A DNA stretch of 47,424 nucleotides from JBPOJN01 sp052033505 (GTDB lineage: Bacteria; UBA10199; JACPAL01; GCA-016699445): contig JBPOJN010000051.1 of NCBI GenBank assembly GCA_052033505.1, forward strand, positions 1 through 47,424. Reading direction: 5' to 3'. The position numbers were made by a program, and so were the translations under genes. The notes below the pieces were generated by a model. It searched no databases, was not told the origin of the DNA, and worked only from the letters and a program-made list of their open reading frames with translations. Every line of letters begins with the position of its first letter. Position 1 is the stretch's first letter. Shown in pieces: positions 7,216-15,976 of the stretch.

Positions 7216-8913
7216 CTAGCGGATCAAACTGCAACCGCCGCCGGGACCGGCACTGACGATGGCCGTACCTTCACAAACACCGGCACCGTCGCATTGGTCT
7301 CCGGTCGTTCCGGCATCCCCATCGTCGCAAGACACAGCCGCCGCCTCAAACGTACACGTACTGCTGCAGCAGTCGCCGTCGACCGTATTGCCGTCGTCGC
7401 ACTCTTCGCTGCCGCTGGATTCAACAACGCCGTTGCCGCAAACGGGAAAGGAAAGCCGCTGGCCGTAGATCTCAAACTCCTCATCGACCAAGGGAGTCGT
7501 ATCATCGTCGGCAGTCCATACGACCAAGTATTGATTGAGAGAAGGGTTGTAGGCGACCTGCGGATAAAAAGCCACAAATGCGACGCTCCCATCGAGCCCT
7601 GTATCACTGACTTGAAAACCGTCCCCAACGACGACTCCTGTATCCGCGTCCAGGCGCCGGGCGAAGATTTCAAACTCGTCATTCACGCTGGTATCTCCGT
7701 ACCACGTCACAAGATACTCATGGGCGACGGCATTGTAGGCGGCTGTGGGAATGGCGGCGTAGAAATTATTATCTCCTGAGGGGCCCTGGTCGCTGACCTG
7801 AAAATCGTTCCCGATTTCGTCTCCAGTAGCGGCATCCAATCGCTGGCCGAAAACTTCGCCTTCTCCACCGACCACAACGGCCTCGCCGGCCCACAAGACC
7901 AGGTATTCATTACGGGTAGCGTTATAGGCCGGAGTGATCGAATACGAGGAGAGGTAGATACTGACAGCCCCTGCGGGGCCCATGTTGCTGATCTGAAAAT
8001 CGTTATCTCCAACTTCGGCGCCCGTAGCGGCATTCAAGCGCTGGCCGTAGATTTCGAACTGGTCGTTGACGGCGTCGTCCCCGATCCACGTGACTAAATA
8101 TTCATTGTTAGTGATATTATAAGCGACGCCCGGATACAGGGCACTGTAATTATCGTTCTCATCGGGACCTATGTCACTGATTTGAAAATCATCGTCACCC
8201 ACTTCGGTGCCGGTCGCGTCCAATCGCTGGCCGAAAATCTCATATTCATTTTCATTCACCGGATCATCTCCGTACCAAACAACGAGATATTCGTCGTTCG
8301 TGACGTTGTACGCCACCGACGGCTCCGCGGCCGAAAATGCGGTATTGGAATCCGGCCCCATGTGGCTGATCCGAAAATCGTTCTCCCCTAGTTCGGCGCC
8401 GGTCGCGGCATCGAGCCGCTGGCCGAAGACCTCAAATTCGTTGTCGTCCAAAGATCCGGTGTCGTCGTCGCCCGACCAGACGACGAGATATTCATTTTCA
8501 GTCGCGTTGTAGGCGACACGGGGATTGTTGGCGGCAAAATTTTGATCTTCATCGGGTCCCATGTCGCTGATTCGGAATTGATCTCCGATCGAATCTCCCG
8601 TAGCGGCATCGATGCGCTGGCCGAAAATTTCGGTTTCTACACCCACTATTAACGGATCGGCTTCATTGCCCTGCCACACGACGAGATATTCGTTATCCTG
8701 AGAGTTATAAGCGATGCTGGGAAAGTTAGCGTCGTTGTCGGACTCTCCGTCCAGCCCCATGTGACTGATCCGAAAATCGTCCGCCCCGACTTCCAGTGCC
8801 GCCTGGATCGCCTGGTTCGCGCCGATCAGCGGCGAGGCTTGCGCCGTCACCGGCAAAACCCAAGTCAATGCGGCGGATAAAACCGCACCAAGAAAAAATT
8901 TCTTAAAAACCAT
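7216..8913 (-). CDS. Secreted seven-repeat beta-propeller-like protein with a Cys-rich C-terminal module
   Basis: 565 residues. Signal peptide (about 1-25, 'VTAQA-SPL'). Then seven tandem repeats of about 60-66 residues, each built as '(D/N)(D/Q)F(R/Q)(I/V)S..G....A...P..AYN...(N/H)EYLV.W.(G/A)...E(I/V)(F/Y).(Q/R)RL'. Seven copies suggest a closed propeller. A Cys-rich unit of the DUF4215/Myxococcus repeat type follows ('CGNGVVES...ECDDGN...GDCCSSTC'), and the protein ends in GPGGGCSLIR. ATG chosen at 8913 after AAGGAG. It shares strand with the RND pump 60 bases upstream but has a plausible promoter of its own. Function unknown; probably cell-surface or extracellular binding. Confidence 0.9.
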   Translation of the reverse strand: MVFKKFFLGAVLSAALTWVLPVTAQASPLIGANQAIQAALEVGADDFRISHMGLDGESDNDANFPSIAYNSQDNEYLVVWQGNEADPLIVGVETEIFGQRIDAATGDSIGDQFRISDMGPDEDQNFAANNPRVAYNATENEYLVVWSGDDDTGSLDDNEFEVFGQRLDAATGAELGENDFRISHMGPDSNTAFSAAEPSVAYNVTNDEYLVVWYGDDPVNENEYEIFGQRLDATGTEVGDDDFQISDIGPDENDNYSALYPGVAYNITNNEYLVTWIGDDAVNDQFEIYGQRLNAATGAEVGDNDFQISNMGPAGAVSIYLSSYSITPAYNATRNEYLVLWAGEAVVVGGEGEVFGQRLDAATGDEIGNDFQVSDQGPSGDNNFYAAIPTAAYNAVAHEYLVTWYGDTSVNDEFEIFARRLDADTGVVVGDGFQVSDTGLDGSVAFVAFYPQVAYNPSLNQYLVVWTADDDTTPLVDEEFEIYGQRLSFPVCGNGVVESSGSEECDDGNTVDGDCCSSTCTFEAAAVSCDDGDAGTTGDQCDGAGVCEGTAIVSAGPGGGCSLIR

Positions 8914-8937
8914 AAATTTCGCTCTCCTTGAAACCAA

Positions 8938-8966
8938 ACCCTAGTGTCGCCTTCTGCGCGCTACAA
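8938..8966 (-). promoter_or_regulatory. Predicted promoter of the propeller gene
   Basis: On the minus strand TTGTAG (8966-8961), 17 bases, then TAGGGT (8943-8938). The transcript would start near 8931 and include AAGGAG (8929-8924) before the ATG at 8913. Spacing is ideal; the -10 box is a modest match, but TAGNNT-like boxes recur at other genes here. Confidence 0.45.
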
Positions 8967-8973
8967 GTGTTTT

Positions 8974-11900
8974 TTAGGCCCGGGACAGGCGTGCTTTCAT
9001 ACCCTGCGCCATTTTGTCCGCCAAATAATACAGGCACGGTAGCGTGTAGAGGTTGAAGAAGATCGAAATCCCGATGCCCCAGTTCAGGGCGATCGCCATC
9101 GGCTGAATGAAAGGATCTTGTCCACCGATGCCGTAAGCCGCGGGGATCACGCCCAAGACCGTCGTGAGCGTCGTGAGCAAAATCGACCGGAACCGCACGC
9201 CGCAACCTTCGATGATGAGCGCCTTTAAATCCGCACCGTCTTTTTTCAAACGGTTGATGAAGACCATGATGAGCGTCCCGCCGTCGACAACGACACCCGT
9301 CAGGCCGATGATGCCCAAGAAAGCCAAAAACCCGATCGGCTCCCCCATGAGCGCGAAACCGATCACGACACCCACCAAACCGAACGGGATAGAGAGCATG
9401 ATGATGATTGTCTGCAGGGCGGAGCCGAACGTCACAAGGAGTATCACGAAGATCAGGATCATGGCTCCGATCAAGGCGCGGAAGAGGCTGTCCATGGACT
9501 TCTGCGTGTCTTCTTCCTCGCCGCCGTAGTGCAACGTCACGCCGGGAAATTCCTGCGGCAGAGATTCGAATTTTTTCTGAAGGAGCCCGTTGACCTTGCC
9601 CGAAGTCGTGATTTTTTCGTCGACGTTTGCCGTGACTGTGATCACGCGCTTGCCGTCCACGTGCTTGATCGCGCCGACGCCGGAGGCTTTTTCCAGACGC
9701 GCTACGCGCGAGAGAGGGATCAAGTTCCCGTAACGGTTCATGACCAAGAGCGATTCGATCGCCGATAAATCTTTGCGCAGCTCCTCCGGAAGCCGGACGA
9801 CCACGTCGATCTCGTCATCGGTCTTGCGGATGGTCGTGGCCGGAGCACCTTGAAATGCCTGGCGGACGGTTTGAGCGATTTGGTCGTAGGTCAATCCGGC
9901 CATGGCGGCCGCGTTTTCGTCGATCACGACCAAGAGCTCACCCTTGCCTTCTTCATAGTCGTCCTGGATGTCGTTGACGCCGGGAACGGTCGCAAGTTCG
10001 GTTTTGAAACGATCGACCAGGGTATTCAGCACTGTATAATCTTCGCCGCGGATCCTCACGGCGACGGGTTTACCGACGGGCGGGCCCGTCTTCACCGGAT
10101 CAAAGCTCAAGCGAGTGAATTCGGAATCTTCCGAAACGGTTTTAGGAAGCTTGCCGCGCAAGTCTTCCATCACGAGATCGGCCTCGCGCGCGCGCTTGGA
10201 TTCCGGCGTCAGATAAACCGCGATTTGCCCCAGGTGTGATCCGCGCATCGTAAACGGATCCGACGGGTCGTTCTGAACAATGCCGACTTGCGTGACGTAG
10301 TGATCCAATTCGCCCTCGGGCAAGCCAGCAATCAAGGCCTCCAGCGGTTTCATCTTTTCTTCCATCGCCTCGAGCGACGTCCCGATGGGCGCTTCGGCGC
10401 GCAGAAAGAAAGCTTCGACGCCTTTCGCCGGGAAGAGGATAAACTTCATCCCGAAAACCGCATAAAACGCCGCGCCGAATAGGATCAAAAACGAAACGGC
10501 CGTCGTGACGACAGGCCGCTTTAAGCAGGCCTGCAGCGATTTTAGATAAGTCTCGCGAAAACGATCGAAGTAATGATGCTGGGCGCGCTTCACATAAGCC
10601 GACGACTGACCTTCTTTTTTGGTGCGGCTTAATTCCGCCAGATGCGAGGGCAATATGATCAACGCTTCGACGAGCGACGCAACGAGGGTGATGATGACGA
10701 CTTTGGGGATGTCTTGGATGAATTTCCCGAAAATGCCCGTCATGAAAAGCAGGGGAACGAACGCGATGATCGTCGTGAGGACCGTCGAAACGATCGCCGA
10801 AGCGACTTCGGAGGCACCCAAGATCGCGGCTTCCGTGTAGCTCTTCCCCTCTTCCAGATAACGCGAAATGTTATCCGAAATGACCAAGTCCTCGTCGACG
10901 AGCATGCCTAAGACCATGATCATGCCGAACATCGAGATCAGGTTGATGCTCACGCCGAAGAAACTCATACCGGCCAAGGCCGTCAGCATCGCTATGCCCA
11001 TGCCCATCGCGGCCCCTAAGGCCACGCGCCACGACAGAAAAAAAATCATGGGAACCATCACGAAGAGGAAGCCTATCCAGCCGTTCGAGACTAAGACGTT
11101 CAAACGCCGCTTGATGTAGTAGGAGATGTCGTTGACCAGCGCGATTTTGAGTTCGGGTTTATTCGTCTTCCGGAATTCGTCGACCGCCGCATGAACCTTA
11201 TCCATGAGACGGATCGCGTCGGCGTTTTCTTTTTTCAGTACCCAGAGGTTCAAGGAACGCGTGCCGTCAGTCCTTTCCTGCGTCTGCAACTCCTCGAAGG
11301 AGTCGCGCACGCGCGCCACGTCGCCCACTTGGACCCAGTGGCCTTCTTCGTTCGCCCTTAAGACGACCGAGGAGACGTCTTGCGAGGACTCGAGCTCTCC
11401 GGACGTCCTCAAGATCAGTTCGGGGCTGTCCTTATAAAGACCGCCGGAGACGTTCACGTTCCTCTGCGCGAGCGCGGCCAAGACCTGCGAGAGCGAAATG
11501 GCGTGCTTCCGCATGGACTCCGGATCGACCTCCACCCAGATTTCATGGTCGCGCACGCCTTTGCGTTCGACTGTAGAGACTTCCGAGATATCCAAGAGTT
11601 CGTTTTCGAGATTTAACGCCGCTTCCCTCAGTTCCTTTTCCGGCAGATTCCCCGACAAAGCGATTTCGACGATAGGTGTGTCCTTGGTCTGCAGTTCCGA
11701 GACGCGCGGATCCTGCCTCAAATCCGCGGGAAGGTCGCGTGCGTCCCCCACGGCGCGTTCGATGTCGTTGAAGATGCGGTCTTTATTTTTCGCGTCCGGA
11801 TCGAGCTTGAGCACGATCAAAGAAAGACCTTCGATCGAGATCGATCCCATCTCGTCTATGTCGGCGACTTCTTTCAGCTCTTTTTCGATCGGAATCGTGA

Positions 11901-12087
11901 TGCGTCTCTCGACCGTCTCTGGGGACGCCCCTTGATAATCCGTCATGACGGTCACAATATCGAAGGAGAAATTCGGGAAGGCCTCGCGCTTGATCTTGGG
12001 GATCGCCATGAGGCCCGTGATGACGAGGAAGGCCGTCAGGGCGTTGACGAGCAGAGAATTTTTGACGGAGAATTCAGAAAGATTCAT
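8974..12087 (-). CDS. RND-family efflux permease
   Basis: Proton-driven inner-membrane efflux pump subunit, 1037 residues, full length. Start 'MNLSEFSVKNSLLVNALTAF' is the usual RND N-terminus; the ATG at 12087 follows AAGGAGAG and overlaps the TolC stop as ATGA. Twelve transmembrane segments in two halves with large periplasmic loops. TM4 carries 'GMLVDEDLVISDN', with Asp-Glu where AcrB has Asp407-Asp408. TM10 has 'GLTGVVVDGG', lacking the AcrB lysine, as in the VVVND-type clade. The N-terminal ~126 codons open upstream of the ATG overlap tolC in another frame and are not coding. Substrate unknown. No periplasmic adaptor gene lies beside it. Confidence 0.95.
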   Translation of the reverse strand: MNLSEFSVKNSLLVNALTAFLVITGLMAIPKIKREAFPNFSFDIVTVMTDYQGASPETVERRITIPIEKELKEVADIDEMGSISIEGLSLIVLKLDPDAKNKDRIFNDIERAVGDARDLPADLRQDPRVSELQTKDTPIVEIALSGNLPEKELREAALNLENELLDISEVSTVERKGVRDHEIWVEVDPESMRKHAISLSQVLAALAQRNVNVSGGLYKDSPELILRTSGELESSQDVSSVVLRANEEGHWVQVGDVARVRDSFEELQTQERTDGTRSLNLWVLKKENADAIRLMDKVHAAVDEFRKTNKPELKIALVNDISYYIKRRLNVLVSNGWIGFLFVMVPMIFFLSWRVALGAAMGMGIAMLTALAGMSFFGVSINLISMFGMIMVLGMLVDEDLVISDNISRYLEEGKSYTEAAILGASEVASAIVSTVLTTIIAFVPLLFMTGIFGKFIQDIPKVVIITLVASLVEALIILPSHLAELSRTKKEGQSSAYVKRAQHHYFDRFRETYLKSLQACLKRPVVTTAVSFLILFGAAFYAVFGMKFILFPAKGVEAFFLRAEAPIGTSLEAMEEKMKPLEALIAGLPEGELDHYVTQVGIVQNDPSDPFTMRGSHLGQIAVYLTPESKRAREADLVMEDLRGKLPKTVSEDSEFTRLSFDPVKTGPPVGKPVAVRIRGEDYTVLNTLVDRFKTELATVPGVNDIQDDYEEGKGELLVVIDENAAAMAGLTYDQIAQTVRQAFQGAPATTIRKTDDEIDVVVRLPEELRKDLSAIESLLVMNRYGNLIPLSRVARLEKASGVGAIKHVDGKRVITVTANVDEKITTSGKVNGLLQKKFESLPQEFPGVTLHYGGEEEDTQKSMDSLFRALIGAMILIFVILLVTFGSALQTIIIMLSIPFGLVGVVIGFALMGEPIGFLAFLGIIGLTGVVVDGGTLIMVFINRLKKDGADLKALIIEGCGVRFRSILLTTLTTVLGVIPAAYGIGGQDPFIQPMAIALNWGIGISIFFNLYTLPCLYYLADKMAQGMKARLSRA

Positions 12088-13532
12088 CGATGATTCTCTC
12101 CTTCTTCCGGCAACAACGTCTCCTGCGCGAGCTTTAAGCCCACGACCGCCATGCGGTAGCGGAACCACGCCGCGAGCGTTTGACGCTGCGCCGCCAAGTA
12201 ATCTTCCTGGAAACGCGAGACGAAGTCGCTGGAGGAGCGGCCCGTTTCGTATTTCCTTCCCTCTTCCCTCCATTTTTCCCGCAACGCCTTTTCGGACTCG
12301 GAGAGCAGGGAGAGTTCTTTGCGGCTCGCTTGCACTTCGCGCCAATTCGCATCGACTTCCTGCGCGATGCGCTTCTCGACGTCCTTCAATTCGCGCAGGG
12401 CCCGCTTCTTTTCCTGCTCGGCTCGTTTCGATTCCGCGCGCGCGAAACGGTTCTCGACGGTCCACTGCAGCTCACCGCCCACAAAGTAGCGGGGATGGTC
12501 CGTGGCGCGGATTTCGTCCAAGGACGATCCGTAAGCGCCGTCGATGCCGTTCACGCCGACGGAGCCTACCGCGTCAAGGACGGGCCATTTTTTGTTTTTA
12601 GCGATCGACGCTTCGACGTCCCGGGCTTCGACCAAACTCTTCGCGGCGCGGTAGTCGGAGCGCCGTTGGAACGCCTGCCGCAGCACCGTCTCGCGCGAGC
12701 CGGAAAAAGAGACTTTCGCTAGCGACTGCGAAGATTCGACGCGGTCGTCTTCTCCGAAATCGAGTTGTCGCTTCAAGCGTCCCAAGTCATCGTCACGCAG
12801 CCGTACCGCTTCCACGAGGTCGCTTTCGCGCAGAGAGCGGTTCGCGCGCGCCGAGAGGATGTCCGTCGTCTCGTAGATGCCGAAGATTTTCTTTTTCTCG
12901 GATAAACTCTCGAACGTGCGCGCTTCGTCGAGAGACCGGCGCGTCAACTCGACGTTCGCTCGGTCCGCAATCCATTTCCAATAATCATAAAGCACGCCGT
13001 ACACGGCTTCCGCCGACCGGCGGCGGGAGGCGTACGTGACCCGGTCCAAGTGCTTCCAGGCCGCCGTGACGTTGCCGCGGTCGATCGCACCGAAGGCGTT
13101 CCGGAGCAGCGGCTGCCGCAGGCTGAAATCGAGGCGCGAGTCGTAATAGGGATTGACGACCGCAAAAGGCGAATTCGTGCTGTTGCGTTGATTGGTCCAA
13201 TCCACGCCCGCGCGCGTGCCGGTCGGAAACGCGCGGGAGACGCCGACGTTAAAATTCGTCGTCCGATTGTCCGTCCCGAAGATCGGAATCGCCTGGTCGC
13301 TCTTATCGACCAAGTGATTGACCTGGGCCTTCACCGAAGTGTCGAAAACCGATTTCGCGCCTTGCACGTAAGTCTGGGCGACTTCGCGGTCGATCTCCGC
13401 CGTCGCGACGTTTACGTTCCTCTCGAGCGCAAGATCGATCACGCGTTTTTCGGTCAGGGAATAGGTTTCGGCGGAGGCGGACGCGGGAAGGAATAAACAA
13501 AGCAGGAGAATCTTTCGACGCAAGCGATTCAT
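12084..13532 (-). CDS. TolC-family outer-membrane efflux protein
   Basis: Outer-membrane factor for the adjacent RND pump. 482 residues with a signal peptide (about 1-21, 'PASASA-ET') and two long alpha-helical hairpin repeats rich in Ala/Glu/Arg, e.g. 'KRAEQEKKRALRELKDVEKRI' type helices near residues 355-400. 'FSLRQPLLRNAFG' is the OMF equatorial/strand signature. The stop overlaps the permease start by four bases, so the two are translationally coupled. The usual third partner, an HlyD/MFP adaptor, is absent: the upstream gene is bioD. Confidence 0.9.
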   Translation of the reverse strand: MNRLRRKILLLCLFLPASASAETYSLTEKRVIDLALERNVNVATAEIDREVAQTYVQGAKSVFDTSVKAQVNHLVDKSDQAIPIFGTDNRTTNFNVGVSRAFPTGTRAGVDWTNQRNSTNSPFAVVNPYYDSRLDFSLRQPLLRNAFGAIDRGNVTAAWKHLDRVTYASRRRSAEAVYGVLYDYWKWIADRANVELTRRSLDEARTFESLSEKKKIFGIYETTDILSARANRSLRESDLVEAVRLRDDDLGRLKRQLDFGEDDRVESSQSLAKVSFSGSRETVLRQAFQRRSDYRAAKSLVEARDVEASIAKNKKWPVLDAVGSVGVNGIDGAYGSSLDEIRATDHPRYFVGGELQWTVENRFARAESKRAEQEKKRALRELKDVEKRIAQEVDANWREVQASRKELSLLSESEKALREKWREEGRKYETGRSSSDFVSRFQEDYLAAQRQTLAAWFRYRMAVVGLKLAQETLLPEEGENHR

Positions 13533-13577
13533 AGGCGGGATTTTTCTACAGTGAACGGAGAGGAAGTTGCAACGAGC

Positions 13578-14255
13578 TTATGCGAGACGTTGGGAAAGAA
13601 GAGCACAGAATGCGTCCTCGGGAGCGGTCCCGAAACGGACCGTCGTCAGCACATCGACGCCGAGAGAGGATAAAATCTCCGCATTCGTCTCTTCCGCCAC
13701 GCCGAAATCCGGCGTCGCTTGGTTGAGCACGACGCCTACGCACGGGATGCTTCTATTTTTCAAAGCTTCCAACGACAGCAACGTGTGGTTGATCGTCCCT
13801 AAACCCAGGCGCGCCACGAGGAGCACGGGGAATTCGCATTCGCGGATGAGGTCGATGTTGTTTTTTCCTTCGGCAAGCGGCACGAGAAGCCCTCCGGCTC
13901 CTTCGACGATGGTGAAATCGTTTTTGATCGCAATGGATTCAAAACAATCGGTGACTGAACACCAGTCAATGGAAACACTAGCTCGTTTCGCGGCCACTGC
14001 AGGCGCCAGCGCCTCTTCGAAACGGTAAGGATTGATCCAGTGGTCCGGAGCGGCCGTTCCCGACGCTTCTTTTAAAAGGCGGAAATCTTCGTGACCCGAA
14101 CCGACGCCGGATTCGAAAGGCTTAAAAACGCCGACTTTCAGGCCGCGCCTCTTAAACGCTTCGGCAATCTTGCAAGCAATGTAGGTTTTGCCGACGTTCG
14201 TATCGGTGCCGACGATAAACAGGCCTTTGGGCATCTTTTCAAAAAATAAGCTCAC
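13578..14255 (-). CDS. bioD: Dethiobiotin synthetase
   Basis: ATP-dependent carboxylation of 7,8-diaminopelargonate to dethiobiotin. 225 residues. P-loop 'GTDTNVGKTY' near 17-26 (GTG numbering), 'KPFESGVG' for substrate binding, and 'VEGAGGLLVPL' as Walker B-like motif. The GTG at 14255 overlaps the upstream stop as GTGA; an in-frame ATG at 14234 starting 'MPKGLFIVGT' is equally plausible and closer to family N-termini. Its path relative to bioA is interrupted only by the small DUF937 gene, so it sits in one long minus-strand run with bioF and bioA. Confidence 0.94.
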   Translation of the reverse strand: MSLFFEKMPKGLFIVGTDTNVGKTYIACKIAEAFKRRGLKVGVFKPFESGVGSGHEDFRLLKEASGTAAPDHWINPYRFEEALAPAVAAKRASVSIDWCSVTDCFESIAIKNDFTIVEGAGGLLVPLAEGKNNIDLIRECEFPVLLVARLGLGTINHTLLSLEALKNRSIPCVGVVLNQATPDFGVAEETNAEILSSLGVDVLTTVRFGTAPEDAFCALLSQRLA

Positions 14256-14650
14256 CCTAACTGCTTCAGCAAACCAGCTAAAGTGGATTCTAAGGATGAA
14301 TGATCGGGGACACGACCTTCAGGGGTCACTTTGTCGATGAGTTGAGGCAGGAGCTGTGAAAGCTGAGAGCTCACATCTCCCGAGCTCATATTCAATTTAC
14401 TAGCAAATTGGTTGATCGTATTACCCAAGACACTCTGAAGTTGATCTCCCGAAACCGGCTGATTTTGTCCCGTACTGACCCAAGAATTGACAACTTCACC
14501 CAGGCCCTTCTGTTGAAAACTCTGCACGAGCCCATTGATCCCACCATTCTGATTTAACAACTGAACCGCCATCTTCAGAAGTGGTGATTGATTTTGCTGA
14601 CCACCTAAAAAGGTTCCGGCAAGTTGAACGACGCTATCCAATAATCCCAT
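14252..14650 (-). CDS. YidB/DUF937-family protein
   Basis: 132 residues, glutamine-rich, opening 'MGLLDSVVQLAG' and containing 'LLNQNGGINGLVQSFQQKGLGEV' and 'VSGDQLQSVLGNTI', which are characteristic of the YidB/DUF937 family of cytoplasmic small proteins with no firm function. AAAGGAG precedes the ATG. It is inserted between bioA and bioD and overlaps bioD by four bases, so it is probably co-transcribed with the biotin genes although no biotin role is known. Confidence 0.88.
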   Translation of the reverse strand: MGLLDSVVQLAGTFLGGQQNQSPLLKMAVQLLNQNGGINGLVQSFQQKGLGEVVNSWVSTGQNQPVSGDQLQSVLGNTINQFASKLNMSSGDVSSQLSQLLPQLIDKVTPEGRVPDHSSLESTLAGLLKQLG

Positions 14651-14695
14651 AAAATCTCCTTTGTATCTCCCAAAGTGCTCTCAAAAAAAAGACTT

Positions 14696-15976
14696 TTAGC
14701 TAACAAAAAATTCGCGAAGGGTATCGTGAATGACCGCTATCAGAAATAAAATTTCATCTTCCGTGATCGACAGTGGCGGCATCAGGACGATCACATTCCC
14801 CAACGGGCGAATCAGCACGTGTTTTTTGCGCGCGGCGAGACAGAGGCGATGCGTTTGACGCTTTTCCAAAGGTAGATCGCCCACGTCGATCCCGACCATC
14901 AGGCCTTTTTGCCGGACTTCCCTTACTTGCGGAATTTCACGGAGCCGTTGCAACGCCTCCGTCATCGTGGCGATCTTCGGTTGAATCGCTTCGATCGTTT
15001 TTTCTTTCTCGAAAATCTTCAAATTCGCGAGCGCCGCCGCGCACCCCAAAGGATTTCCGGTATAAGAATGCCCGTGGAAGAAATGCCGGAACTCGCCATA
15101 GTCGCCGAGGAAAGCATTGTAGATTTCATCGGTCGCGAGCGTCGCTGCCAACGGCAAATAACCGCCGGTCAGGCCCTTCGCGATGCAGAAAAGATCCGGC
15201 GCGACGCCTTCCTGCTCGCACACGAACATCGTGCCCGTGCGACCGAAGCCCGTCGCCACTTCGTCGGCGATGAAAAGGATTTCATATCGTTCGCAAAGGG
15301 CCTTTAACTTTTTCAAAAATCCGTCGGGTTGCACGATTATCCCACCGGCCGCTTGAACCAAAGGCTCGATCACGAGGCCGGCGATATTAGCCGCCTCTTT
15401 TTGAAAAAGACTTTCGACCCATTCCAAACACTTCGGATCGCGCGGGCTCGGTGCTTGGAATGTCGGGAACAGCAAAGGCCGGTACACTTCGTGAAAAATC
15501 TCGATATGTCCCACGCTGACCGCACCCAGCGTGTCTCCATGATAGGAATCCTTGAACGAAACAAACTTCTGTTTGGTCTTGCGGCCTTTCAATTGCCAAT
15601 ATTCGAACGCGATCTTGAGCGCGACTTCGACGGCGGTCGAGCCGTTGTCAGAATAAAAGACGTGATTCAATCCCTCAGGCGTAATCTCCACCAACTTCTT
15701 CGCCAACCTCACCGCAGGCTCGTTCGTCACCCCTAGCAACGTCGAATGCGCGATCTTATCGAGCTGCGCGCGGATTGCGTCGTCGATTTCTTTTTTGCGA
15801 TGACCGTGGACGTTGACCCAAAGCGAAGACACGCCGTCGAGATAGCGCTTGCCGTCGGCGGCGATGAGATAATTTCCCTCGCCGCTTTCGATCACTAGAG
15901 ATTCTTCCGCTGCGTACTCCTTCATCTGTGTGAAAGGATACCAAACGGGATCCATTTTTTTTAAATCGTCATTCAT
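14696..15976 (-). CDS. bioA: Adenosylmethionine-8-amino-7-oxononanoate aminotransferase
   Basis: PLP enzyme transferring the amino group of S-adenosylmethionine to KAPA to give DAPA in biotin synthesis. 426 residues. 'WYPFTQMKEY' near 12-21 is a BioA-specific signature. 'LFIADEVATGFGRTG' holds Asp238, and Lys267 in 'CIAKGLTGGYLPLAA' binds PLP. The start overlaps the bioF stop as ATGA, so bioF-bioA is coupled. Confidence 0.96.
   Translation of the reverse strand: MNDDLKKMDPVWYPFTQMKEYAAEESLVIESGEGNYLIAADGKRYLDGVSSLWVNVHGHRKKEIDDAIRAQLDKIAHSTLLGVTNEPAVRLAKKLVEITPEGLNHVFYSDNGSTAVEVALKIAFEYWQLKGRKTKQKFVSFKDSYHGDTLGAVSVGHIEIFHEVYRPLLFPTFQAPSPRDPKCLEWVESLFQKEAANIAGLVIEPLVQAAGGIIVQPDGFLKKLKALCERYEILFIADEVATGFGRTGTMFVCEQEGVAPDLFCIAKGLTGGYLPLAATLATDEIYNAFLGDYGEFRHFFHGHSYTGNPLGCAAALANLKIFEKEKTIEAIQPKIATMTEALQRLREIPQVREVRQKGLMVGIDVGDLPLEKRQTHRLCLAARKKHVLIRPLGNVIVLMPPLSITEDEILFLIAVIHDTLREFFVS

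Noticed and set aside
12088..12465. Long N-terminal extension of the RND permease frame
   Set aside because: It overlaps tolC in another frame, has atypical composition, and the ATG at 12087 has an ideal ribosome-binding site and the family N-terminus.
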